Program-made: the position numbers and the translations under genes | In this document: piece by piece, positions 1 to 12,200 of the stretch | Numbering within the stretch: the stretch's first letter is position 1 | Layout: the number at the start of each line of letters is the position of its first letter | The notes under the pieces: model-generated | Databases searched by the model: none | What the model was told of the DNA's origin: nothing | What the model saw: only the letters and a program-made list of their open reading frames with translations | Assembly: GCF_030867145.1 (NCBI RefSeq) | Contig: NC_134414.1 | Span: 23,492,810 to 23,556,809 of the forward strand | Reading direction: 5' to 3' | Length of the DNA: 64,000 nt | Source: Opisthocomus hoazin | Lineage: Eukaryota > Chordata > Aves > Opisthocomiformes > Opisthocomidae

Positions 1-1606
1 GGTCCCCTCAAAATACTGACACATTCACTATTTTCTTTCTAATTGTCTCCTTCAAACTCTCCTCTACTATCCAGCTTACAGGGAATTAACCCAGTGTGGT
101 AATGATCAGGCTCTTCTGGCCTGTTGAAACCATTTCCAGCTATACCACTTCCCTTCCTGTGCTGGCTGATGTCACCGCTACCACCCATCTGCTCTCTCTT
201 TCGTCTTACAAGTTACCTACAAAAAGTTCTCCAGGACAATGATCATCCTTCTGGTTTTAGCACAGCAAGATACTGCCCCATAAGAATAGAGTTCCTATAC
301 AACACAGTACCATAAATAAAATTACATCTTTTCAGCTACCAAGGCTGTCTGGATACAGAATAGGAACAGCAACAGCAGTGCCCACTGATCAGATCCAGCA
401 GGACTACTGACTCAAACAGCGATTATTCACACAATGAAAAGAGAAACTGAAAAAAGACAAGACTAGAAACACTCGGGCAGACTAGCACTAATACTTTCAG
501 GACCACTGAACTCTGAAAGCCTGAACAACTAATAAAGAAATAATGTAACCCCTATCCTTTCATGTCGACCGGTTCATAAAAAAAGAGAAACATGGTTTGT
601 TGTACTTCATCTACTGCTATGGCTAGTCTGAACAAAAACAAAAAAAAAAGGAGAGAAAAACTAAGGTAAGGTATTTGATGACAAAATTGGAACAAAGTAA
701 GCATACATTAGAAGATCTAAATCCTGCACGTGCTTACAGAAATCCCACACTTTCTCCATGTGGCTGTGAAAAAATTTTAGTGGGGTTTTTCTACTCAAGG
801 AAAAAGCACGGGAAAGTGAACGTCTTTGCTTCCCTTCTCTCTCTTCTTCCTAGAACATCACAAATAATTATGCTGATTCTCACCAAGCCATCAACAGTCA
901 ACGAGCCAGTGGAAAAAAAATCTTTTTGAAAAGAGCAGAAACACTAAAGTTTAGGAGGAAATAGAGCCTGTGAAGTCAAAAGTAGGAAACACCTTTAACA
1001 CTTCAGTCAGAAAAGAGGACTGAGAAAAAAAAAAAGAAGAAAAGAGCTGGAGGCTGAGGTTCTCCACACGATGGTAAATACAGGACTGAGTCCTCAGCAG
1101 TCAGCACCTTTCTAATTTTTTGGGATACAGGCAGACAGATGCAGTTTGAAGGAACGTGTTGGCACAGATCAGCCAAACAGAAAAGCTGTCCATATCATAG
1201 GTACAAACACTTTTCTCTGGTGTAGTGTAAGCGTGCTCCAACTTTATTTATGAAGACTGGACGCACAGGGAATGACTACAGCTCCTTCTGTACACAAAGA
1301 TGAGTTCTACCAAGAACAAGTCTCTCAGTCTGCATCTCGGATGCAGGGAAGCCTTTCAAAAGTTGGGCAGTGATCTTCAATAGTAGGGAGATAAGGCTCT
1401 TATATTCTTGTCTTAATAGTTTCCTTTCACACACTCACATATCACCCTACATTTGATTTTTAACTTTTTGTACATTAAAAAAACCACTAGAATCTGCCCA
1501 CTCTCAGGAGATAACCTAGCTCAGCTTACAATGGTGTTACAGCAATGACACAATTATTTTGGAAGGACAGGAACTATCATGTAAAACTAATCCCAAACCA
1601 AGTTTT
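1..1606. other. XPO4 intron 1, left part, no gene seen
   Basis: This stretch lies upstream (plus sense) of the first CR1 copy. It is AT-leaning single-copy-looking DNA with short A-runs and no open frame that resembles a known protein. Assignment to XPO4 intron 1 is an inference: the only XPO4 exon found is at 23.2 kb, the gene reads leftward, and no second exon could be recognised anywhere to the left. Confidence 0.5.
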
Positions 1607-3447
1607 CATAGAATCACAGAATGGTTTGGGTTGGAATGGACCTTTAAACGTCACCTGGTTCCAACCTCCCTGTCATGGGCAGAGACACCTTCCACCAGAC
1701 CAGGTTGCTCAAAGCCCCATCCAACCTGGCCTTGAACACTTCCAGGGAGGGGGCATCCACAGCTTCTCTGGGCAACCTGTGCCAGTAAAGAATTTCACAG
1801 TATCTCACAGAATCTCACAGTAAAGAATTCCTTCCTTGTGTCTAACCTAAATGAACCCTCTTTCAGCTTGAAGCCATTACCCCTTGTCTTATTCCTACAG
1901 GCCCTTGTAAAAAGTCCCTCCAGCTTTCTTGTAGACCCCCTTCAGGTACTGGAAGGCTGCCATAAGGTCTCCCTGAAGCCTTCTCTTCTCCAGGCTGAAT
2001 AGCACCAACTCTCTCAGCCTTTCTTCACTGCAGAGGTGTTCCAGCCCTCTGACGATTTTTGTGGCCCTCCTCTGGACCCTCTCCAACAGCTCCATGTCTT
2101 TCCTGTGCTGAGGGCTGCAGAGCCGGATGCAGGACTCCAGGTGGGATCTTACCAGAGCGGCGTAGAGGGGCAGAATCCCCTCCCTCGACCTGCTGGCTAC
2201 ACTGGTTTTGATGCAGCCTTCTGGGCTGCGAGCACACTGCCAGGTTATGTTAAGCTTCTTGTCAACCAATACCCCCAGGTCCTTCTCCTCAGGGCTGCTC
2301 TCAATCCATTCTCTGCACAGCCTGTATTTGCGCTTGGGATTGCCCCGACCCACGTGCAGGACCTTGCACTTGGCCTTGTTGAACTTCATAAGGTTCGCAG
2401 GGGCCCAACTCTCAAGCCTGTCAAGGTCCCTCTGGACGACATGCCTTCCCTCCAGCATGTTGACTGCACCACACAGCTTGGTGTTGTCAGCAAATGTGCT
2501 GAGGGTGCACTCTGTCCCATTGCCCATATTAAACAGCGCCAGTCTCAATACCAACCCCTGAGGAACATCACTTGTCACTGGTCTCCACGTGGACATCGAG
2601 CCACTGACCACAACTCTGAGTGCAACCATCCACCCAATTCCTCTTCCACCAAGTGGTCCATTCCTCAAATTCATGTGTCTCAGACAACAGTGTCATGCAG
2701 GACAGTGTCCAATGCTTTGCTCAAGTCCAGGCAGATGACATCAGTTGCTCTTCCCATATCCACCAAAGCAGTAACCCCACTGTAGAAGGCCACCAAATTT
2801 GTCAGGCACGATTTGCCCTCAGTGAAGCCGTGCTGGCTGTCATAAGTCACCTCCTTATTTTCCATGTGCCTTAGCATGGTTTCCAAGAGGGATCTGCTCT
2901 GTGATCTTGCTGGCCACAGAGGTGAGACTGACTTGCCTGTAGTTCTCTGGGTCTTCCTTTTTACCCTTTTAAAAAATGGGGGTTATGTTTCCCCTTTTCT
3001 GACCAGTAGGAACTTCACCAAATGCCACAACTCTCAAATACGATGGATAATGGCTTAGGAATTTCATTCACCAGTTCCCTTGGGACCTGTGGATGCATCA
3101 CATCAGATCCCATGGACTTGTGCACCTCCAGGTTACTTAGGCAGTCTCAAACCTGATCTTCTCCTACAGGGGGTGGTTCTTCATTCTCCCAGTCCCTGCC
3201 TTCACTGTCTGTGACTCGGGTGGTATGGCTGGAGCACTTTCTGGTGAAGACTGAGGCAAAAAAGTTGCTGAGTACATCAGCCTTCTCCGTACCCCATGCA
3301 ACCAGGTCTCCCGTTTCCTTCTGGAGAGGGTCCACATCTTCCCTAGCCTTCCTTTTATCACCGACATACCTGCAGAAGCTTTTCCTGTTGCCCTTGACGT
3401 CCCTGGACAGATTTAATTCTACCAGCTTTTGCCTTCCTTGACTAGGC
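1607..3447 (-). mobile_element. CR1 LINE fragment, 5'-truncated, degenerate reverse transcriptase
   Basis: The left edge carries the CR1 3' terminus read in reverse (CATAGAATCACAGAATGG), followed by the usual CR1 3' region. The minus strand at 1895-2674 stays open for about 259 codons and shows CR1 reverse transcriptase words such as [28 protein letters not shown] and LERVQRRATKIVRGLEHL. The catalytic FADD box reads FADN, so the enzyme is dead. A second open piece at 2680-2886 encodes [16 protein letters not shown] and [10 protein letters not shown], the RT fingers and palm, in another frame. Near 1791-1826 there is a small internal duplication of a CACAG/AAAGAATT word. The copy is truncated at its 5' end at about 3447, keeping no endonuclease. 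It is an old, inactive insertion in the inferred XPO4 intron. Confidence 0.93.
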
Positions 3448-6400
3448 TAAAAATCTAAACATAACTTCCATGCAACTACCTTTTCTTTCCAGTGTTGAAC
3501 CTGATAAAAACAAAACTGGATCCAGCTTTCTATCAAAGTAAGTGTTTCTTCTCAATGAGTTCAAGGTCAGTACACTCCCTTTAAATCGTCTTTCTTCTCT
3601 TTCTTACTACTATGAGAATGTTATGAGAAACCGTATCACAGATGAAGTTCCATCACCCCTCTCCCTACCAACAAAACAGGAGGTGCGCCAACATTGTTCA
3701 TAACAACTGTTTACCTCTGGCAATCTTAGTAAAAGCAAACCACTGATCTGAAAAATGCAGAAGTCACAAACACAACAAATTAACAATATTAAACCCTCCA
3801 TACAGCAAACTATCCTCAACAGCCATGAGTACTGGTAGGTTTTTAACTATCTTTCCCATTTTTACTGCCTGCAACCATCCTTTTGTACCACAGGAAGATA
3901 AAGAGCAGCACCTGATATACCTGCACCATTTAATTCTGTAAGTTTATATATTGTCACTTACATTTTCCTCTCCAAAATAACCCATCTTTGCTTCTTCCTC
4001 ATATAACACAGGTTTCTCATTTCTAACTTTGATCATCTTTTCTTCTGCTCCTCCCTTGATGGCACACCATCAATTTAAATGATATCATATTATTCACTGA
4101 TGCTACAAAAAAGGAAAGCACAACTGGGCACAATTAAAAAGGCTAAAAATTTAGCATACATTACCTAGGCAGAAACTGATTAACACAAACAGATACTACA
4201 AATAATTTAAAGTATTAACTCATTGTGACACTCTGAACAGGAAAAAAGTAGATACGAGAAACAGATCAACTGCCATTTGTAAAACACACACATGACTAGG
4301 AAACATCTGGTGAAGGTACAAGTGGAAAAAATAAGGGGTAGAAATAAGGGCTTGGGGGTTTTATTTTAAATAGAAGTAGTAATGAGAATCTGAAGCTACA
4401 CATATGTATTCAGAACCACATGCCTAGTAGAAGTATTTCCTACCTCAGCAGCATACCTTTAAAAATACATATATATGTATGACTTCTCAGGATGGAAAGT
4501 GCCAAGCAATGAGGGTAACAGAGACATGAGTAAGGTAGCAAATGCACTGCAAATATCAGATGCTCTCTTCATAAGACTAAAGTTGAAGTCACTGTGTATT
4601 CGCGAACAACAGGCTGAAGAAGTAACACCACATCCACATTTGATGTTGTGTCTGGTTTTTTAGCTCCTTCCCCTTACTTCTGAAAACACTTTTTACTTTT
4701 TTGAAAAAAAAAAAGTATCAAATCCACCCCCCCACGTGATTCTGTTCAAGCAGTTTCATGTGGATCAAAGACATACAAAATACAGTGACAGTATTATCTT
4801 AATGATTTTAGATGCCAGAGAGTATTACTTACTGGTCACTTGCGGGCAGTGACAGTATCTTAAAATTAAGAACTTCTAACATTGTAATTAAAATCAATAA
4901 TGGAATGTTTTGTTTTTTTTATTTAAGCACAATTTAGTTAATCAGTTTGCACTGTTATCTCTGGATCATACTTCTATTAAGAAAAGTCCTGCCCATGATT
5001 GTGCATAAACACAATTAAGGATGGGATGCACAGCGTTCATTCCCTGCAGGCAGAAAAGTTTGCTAGAGACAAATTCTGACTTCACAGACTTCTGTTATGG
5101 CAAGGCAGCACTGAATACAGCCAAATTCACCATCTTTCTACAATTACACTGGGGAAAATCTGCAAATTATCATGTCACAAAGAACAGTCACGCACTCCTC
5201 CAGACTTTACTGCTTAAGAGAACACAGAGAGAGTGCACTGGAGTGTTTTAAGCTGACACCCACACTATTCCCACCTACAAAAAAGGTCCCCTATGAACAG
5301 CACAGCCTAAACACTCGTAGGATTACGGAAAGGCAAATGCCTACTAAAAGAGTTTTCCTCGGTTTAAAAAAAAAATATAAACTCTCAGATTGCTTTTACC
5401 TGCTACTACTCAAGCCAAGATGGCAAGAAAGTTCCTAAGGCAATGTTTACGTCTGCAAGTGAAGTACATTACAAAGTTGACAAGGGTAGAAACAAAAATC
5501 TGAGATTTCTACTGAAGTGTGACTTCATAAAATTCACCACAAACTCTCCAAACTGAGCTTCCCCAAACATGTAGGGGAATCTTGCCTTCCCCGCAGTCAA
5601 GAGGTAAAATAAAGCTGTTCCCAAACTCTGGTCTGTGGGGTGTTATCGGCTTACGAAAAACCAAACACATCAGTTGTTCTTCAGAATGGCGTCTAAACTC
5701 TGCTGCAGAGAGCCTGGAAGCCTAACAGAGACAAGAATAAGAAACAGAACCTCTATCAGTATACACGGATAAGCAAAAGCCACCACAGACGGCAATGGCA
5801 CCACTGGGTCTGGACCTTGCTGACAGCCACCATCAGGCAAGAGACGCTCAGAGAAGCCAGGAATAAAGGAAGCCCAGATGGCTCGCCAACGTGTCGCAGC
5901 AGGCAGGGAAGCCAAGTAACAGCGAGGCATATGCAAAGGAGAAAGTTCAGGAGTGAACTCGAGAAGCATGTGCAGGGGAACACCATGTGATGGTGATAAC
6001 ATAGCTGAGGAGTATGGGCAAAAATAGAAAGAGAAAGAGAAAAAAAGGAAAAAAAAAAAAGTCAAAGACAAGCCAAGAAATAATTTTTAACTAGTGCACA
6101 TACTGCGTTTAGGACAGCTAAATATATTACTCTATCCATGTAAGTAATCGTTATAGCTGCAACACACCTAAGTAATCAAAAGTAATGAAATTTTAACTGA
6201 CTGTGCTCTTCTACCAAGATGCTCAAAACCCCCTAAAAAAGATTTCTGTATCACAAAAAACACCTTAACAGCACTACTCCCCAGTACAGTTCCGCTATAT
6301 AGGTGAGTTATATAAAAGAATCATATTCTCAGAATAAGGAGATTCCAAGTTTAACTCTAACAAAGTCACGTCAAGCAACATGCCCCAAGACAGCATTATC

Positions 6401-7387
6401 CTGACTTCCGTGCAGTCAAGCCATAATGAGTTTCCACGCCAGTTTTACCAGTAACACTTTTCAAGTGTTTTAAACTTTTTTTAAACTTTTTCCTACAGTA
6501 CATCACAGCACATTCATTAACTGTCACTTGTCTTATTAAAATAGCTAATCAAAAAGATCAAATACAGGTAGGTCAGACACAGAGAGCTGGACAATTAGCC
6601 ACACTTTCGTTCTCAGCTATTCACCCCAGTTCTCTAGCAGACACTGATACCCAACACCACAAGCATGTCTGATCCATTCGTGAAGCAGAGGCCACCAGCC
6701 AACAATTCAGGCTACATGAAGATGCTCAGCTTTGCAGCGTTCAACAACTGCTTGACAAGTGGATCAGACGTTCCTGCCTCAGGCACCAGGCCAGAAGGCA
6801 GTTTAGACAACTGGTACCGACAGCAGCTTCTGTTGTCCAATTCAGATCTGTCATTACACGACTGCCAGAGCCTTGAGTAATAGCTAAGTTACTACAGAAA
6901 CCCTAGCTAGCATAATAAACAACTTCAACTATGTTCCAATTACCTCCTTTGCACTTGCTTTTTGGAATAATCCTTTAAACTACAGCAGTAATTCATCTTC
7001 CAATTTAAAAGATATTCAAGATTATTTCTGAAGACTGGCAAGAAAGATGCAATAGATGGCTTCCAATCAGACCTGCAGAAGAGACAACATGGTGGAGATT
7101 TAAGACTTTCTGAACAAAAACTTTGTTTGAATTTTTTTAAAAATTCTTTCCCAAAACCAATTATGATGTGAATTATTTAAACCCCAGAGTGCCCAGTATT
7201 TTTTGGTATATATTTGGAACAAATGCGTGACTGCTGGAGGAATTACCTCCCACACATCTACTCACTCATGTCTTGCTTGCATGCAGAGACTTAACAATAG
7301 GTAAAAAGACTTCTTTTTTTCTTTATATCAGATTTTGCTTTATATTTTGGAGCTGAAGTATTTTATACAGTCTTTCATAAGTAAAAG
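3448..7387. other. Intronic DNA between two CR1 copies, nothing recognised
   Basis: About 3.9 kb of AT-rich DNA with scattered A and T runs. The open frames here are short (under 135 codons), without recognisable domains or paired splice signals, and are taken as chance. The stretch forms the loop between the inverted CR1 copies on either side. Confidence 0.5.
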
Positions 7388-9264
7388 CCAGGGAGCAAGT
7401 TAGGAAAGCTAAAGCCCTGACAGAATTAAATCTGGCCAGGGATGTCAAAGGGAACAAGAAAGCCTTCTATAGGTATGTCAGTGATAGAAGGAAGACTAGG
7501 GAAAATGTGGGCCCTCTCCGGAAGGAAGGTGGAGACCTGGCTACCCAGGATGTGGAGAAAGTTGAGGTACACAATGACTTTTTTGCCTCAGTCTTCAACA
7601 GCAAGTGCTCTAGCCACACCGTCCAAATTGCAGAAGGCAAAGGCAGGGACTGGGAGAACGAAGAACCGCCCACTGTAGGAGACGACCAGATTCGAGACTG
7701 CCTAAGGAACCTGAAGATGCACAAGTCCATGGGGCCTGATAAGATGCACCTCCAGGTCCTGAGGGAACTGGTGGATGAAATTGCCAGACCACACTCTATC
7801 ATATTTGAGAGGTTCTGTCAATGCGGGGAGATCCCCACTGATTGGAGAAGGGGCAACATCACCCCCATTTTTAAAAAGGGAAAAAAGGAAGACCCAGGGA
7901 ACTACAGGCCAGTCAGTCTCACCTCTGTGCCTGGCAAGATGATGGAGCAGATCCTCCTTGAAACTATGCTAAGGTACATGGATAACAAGGAGGTGACTAG
8001 GGACAGCCAACATGGCTTCATCAAGCGCAAATTGTGCCTGACCAACTTGGTATCCTTCTATGATGGGGTTACAGCACTGGTGGACAAAGGGCGGGCAACT
8101 GACATCATCTACCTGGACTTGTGCAAGGCGTTCGACACTGTCCCACATGATGTCCTTGTCTCTAAATTGGAAATACATGGATTTGACAGATGGACCATTT
8201 AGTGGATAAGGAACTGGCTCGATGGACACACTCAAAGAGTTACAGTCAACGGCTCGATGTCCAGGTGGAGACCAGTGATGAGTGGTGTGCCTCAGGGGTC
8301 GGTACTGGGGCCGGTGTTGTTTAATATTATTGTCAATGACGTGGACAGTGAGACAGAGTGCAACCTCAGCAAGTCTGCAGACGACACCAAGCTGTGTGGT
8401 GTGGTTGATACGCTGGAGGGAAGAGATGCCATTCAGAGGGACCTTGACAGGCTGGAGAGGTGGGCCTGCGTGAACTGCATGAAGTTCAACAAGGCCAAGT
8501 GCAAGGTCCTGCACATGGGTTGGGGTAATCCCAAATACAAGTACAGGCTGGGTGGAGAGTGGCTCAAGAGCAGCCCTGAGGAGAAGAACTTGGGGGTACT
8601 GCTGGATGAGAAGCTCAACATGAGCCAGCAATGTGCACTTGCAGCCCAGAAAGCCAACCATATCCTGGGCTGCATCAAGAGAAGCGTGGCCAACAGGGTG
8701 AGGGAGGGGATTCTGCCCCTTTAATCCGCTCTCGTCAGACCCCACCTGGAATCCTGTGTCCAGCTCTGGAGCTCCCAACATAAGAAGGACATGGATGTGT
8801 TGGAGTGGGTCCAGAGGAGGGCCATGAAGATGATCAGAGGGCTGGAACACCTCTCCCATGAGGACAGGCTAAGAGAGTTGGGGCTGTTCAGCCTGGAGAA
8901 GAGAAGGCTCCGGGGTGACCTTATAGCAGCCTTCCACTACCTGAAGGGGGCCTACAGGAAGGACGGAGAGGGGCCTTTCACAAGGGCGTGTAGTGATAGG
9001 ACAAGGGGGAACGGCTCTAAACTAAAAGAGGGAAGATTTAGATTAGATATTAGGAAGAAATTCTTCACCATGAGGGTGGTGAGGCACTGGCACAGGTTGC
9101 CCAGAGAAGCTGTGACTGCCCCCCTCCCTGGAAGTGTTCAAGGCCAGGTTGGATGGAGTCTGAGCAACCTGGTCTAGTGGAAGATGTCCCTGCTCGTGGC
9201 AGGGGGGTTGGAACCAGATGATCTTTAAGGTCCCCTCCAACCCAAACCATTCTATGATTCTATA
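7388..9264 (+). mobile_element. CR1 LINE fragment, 5'-truncated, broken reverse transcriptase
   Basis: A plus-strand CR1 copy starts inside the linker before the RT and runs to the 3' end ATTCTATGATTCTATA at 9248-9264. Three open blocks follow the RT order: 7507-8202 (fingers and first palm motif, with [20 protein letters not shown] and [13 protein letters not shown]), 8257-8724 ([15 protein letters not shown], then the active-site box) and 8791-9177 (the conserved C-terminal [17 protein letters not shown] region). In-frame stops near 8200 and 8722 separate them. The active-site box reads SADD rather than the FADD expected. The copy begins within about 50 bp of the equivalent point in the opposite-strand copy at 1607-3447. 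It is a non-autonomous relic. Confidence 0.95.
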
Positions 9265-12200
9265 AAACAGGAGATAAATTGTGGTTTGTGACAAGACCTA
9301 CTCTCAGTTTTGAAACGGTCTTATAAAAGGCACTATATATACAAATTAATTGAATAGAGAGATAAAATAAATCACTACCATCAACATGAAAACATTTTCC
9401 AAGATAAGACTTCCTCTCCAAGGTAAGTAACAAAAACTACTAAGATTTTACTTCTCTACTGAGAACTTGACCCTCAGATACAGACTATTACAGGGTCTCC
9501 GCTGAAAGAAGGAGAGGGGAGGGCCACAGTGGAGGGCCACCATTCATTTATGTGCACTATACTTCAGATACATGGTATCCAGTGGTAACCAGTCTGCACA
9601 GGAACTGCTCCCACTGTTCATGGCTGCCTCTCAGCATCAAAACAGGTACCCGAGACCTGCTGTTTGAAGAGGAGCAGGTAGGACTTGACAGGCAAAAGGG
9701 AGGAAGGTGGGGGACAAGGGGAGTCTTTTTTCAAGGAAGCAAGACCACAGAGGAGCAAGAGAAAAGAACAGAGGATGAAGGCATAGCCCTCAGGTAGCTG
9801 TGGTAGGACACTGACAGACAGATGTCTGTAGCTGGTCTACGTACCTATGTAAGCTGTTCATCCACTATCAGCTCTGACTGTTGTCGGTCTCCTCACAGGA
9901 TTCATTTAGTACCTTCTCTTTTCTGACCACTGTGCTCACTGCTCAAGAAGAAAATCCACAAATTCAACTAAACTAACAGCACATTGACTCATGCCAACCT
10001 CTAAAAGCATTAGGTGAACAGGATCAGACCAGACTCCATCCATCCCATGGAGGATTGCTCCAGCAGAATTCGGAAAAATGACTCAATTCTGCATGGGGCA
10101 CTCTGCATATATCAAGAGGTACAAGTTTAAACTTGTCAGCGCTGGACAAAACCCACAGATCCCCATATATAGGAATCACAAAAGCAGCACACAGAATTAT
10201 CACAGACCTTACATACACTATGATCAAAATCTGGTTTTCTTTTTAAATCTTCATGTCTTCTTTATAATCTCTGTATCAAGAAAACTGGTTTCAAGAAAAA
10301 TTAGTGTAAACTTAAACACTCTTTCACATCTGTAAGTTTAGGCAACATAACTCAGGATACAGCATAACACAGCAGTGAAGACAAAACGCTTTAGAAAATT
10401 ACTTGTGAGCTTTATACCTATTTGTTACTGTTTCCTCCATAACTACAGTTAGGACATCAGTTTAAGGACCCTGACAATAGATAAATCTGAGAACTGTCCT
10501 ATAATGGGTATTTAGTTTACAGTGGTCCAGCTGTAGACAGCCAGAGGATGAATACTGACAAGAGGTTACAGTTCAGACCCTTAAATGTTATTTATTTCCT
10601 AATCTCCACATTCACTGTTCTAACGTTTCAAAGCACAAGCAAGGTCTGACCCACAGTTCTGTTTAGCAAAGTAATTTCCACAAAACACCTGGCTGATGGC
10701 AATGGGCAAATCCACGCAAAGTCCCTTGAAGTCAGTAAGATCCCACAAAGCAACAAGAAGTCAACCCATGCAGACCAGGGAAAGCTCAGTCAAGACAGAA
10801 CAAGTGTGACTCAACATGGAAAAGAAGGACGAAGATAAGAAAAATGTCGTAACTACACAGAACAGTTATGGAAAACTTCATTGTTCCAAATATTTTTAAA
10901 CCATTTAATGTTAACAAATAAAATTAGTTTGCTTTGACTTCAGCAGGAATGACACATCACTACTGCAGTAGCACAGAAACCCTAAAAACATACACTACTA
11001 AAGGTTACAAAAAGTCCCAAAATGCCCTTACTGCAACTGCACTCTCGCTAGCCCGAAGTCCTGCTCCCCTGCTTCCTTCCTCTGACTGCCTCCCGGAGCT
11101 GCAGTGAACTCAGGCTCCTCTTCCTGCAGCAAAGAGTAGAAGGGTTGGTGGAAACGAACCAAACTTATCCCTTGGCTCCCACCAGCTACAGATGCTTCCT
11201 CCTTTCCCCGCCCCCCCACAAGGAGGTATGGAAGATAAACGGGTCCCCAGTTCAGGCCCCATGTCTGTCATCCTGAAGGGGGAAGGAGAGGAGTCTCTGC
11301 ATCAACAACACACTGCAGCCTCCGCTGCCAGGTGGACTATCCCCGTGACAGGTCCTGGTTCTCCAGCAAGAGATAGGGCCCTAGCGCATCCACAGCCCCT
11401 GAAATCCTAATCACAGCTTGATTGTAAGATTCAAGTAGTTCATCTCTGTATTGCCCATTTCTCTACTGACAAGATAGTATAGACACAGATTAACAAAAAA
11501 TGCCAGGATTGTGACAGTGAATTTCAAGACAAAGTTCTAAATAAAGAACGAACCCTTGTGACTCCTCTTCTGCTAGACAGCAGATCATAATAACGCTGGT
11601 AATGGCAATACTCATTTTGCAACCTTTGCAAGTTGAGATGTACGTCATATACAAGCCATTTACCAGGCTCACTGTATGTCAAATACGGTCTGCAACTGCT
11701 CTCCTCCTGCAAGAGAAACTTTATCTGCATGTGCAGAAGTGTCTTATAATATCTGTTTTTTTCTGTTGTCCAATTTCAAACTATACTTGCTGAAAGAACA
11801 GCTATAACCACCCACTGTTGCAAGGGTGGCATTATTTTCACTTGCATGTAGCCTTCTACAGTAAGCATGTGCAGATGGAGTAGGACATCACAGGGGTAAC
11901 CCCTCACCCGCCTCACCCCTGCCCCCAACACAGAAGCCAGAAGTCAGCACTCTGTGAAATATTTAAACTGCAACAGTGGTGCATTTTGGTTTCTGAGAGT
12001 TTTAAGCTTTGCCTCCTATCACAAAAGTGTTTCCTCCCACCAAGCTAATGAAGCAAGGCAGGCACACAGGGCAGCCAGCTTCCCTGCCAAAATTCAGGTT
12101 GTAGCACTTCCTCCTCCATCAATCTTACTAAAATTTCAAAGCCACTTTGTCCCATCACAGTTATTTAGGAGGAGTTGATTAAAAGTAAGATAGGGGAGTT

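Noticed and set aside
2036-2785. 249-codon plus-strand frame
   Set aside because: Antisense shadow of the minus-strand CR1 copy.
5670-6071. 133-codon minus-strand frame with a phenylalanine-rich start
   Set aside because: The F/S-rich beginning comes from an A-rich tract read in reverse, with no signal peptide logic, splice support or recognisable domain.
7969-8859. 296-codon minus-strand frame
   Set aside because: It is the antisense shadow of the plus-strand CR1 reverse transcriptase region.
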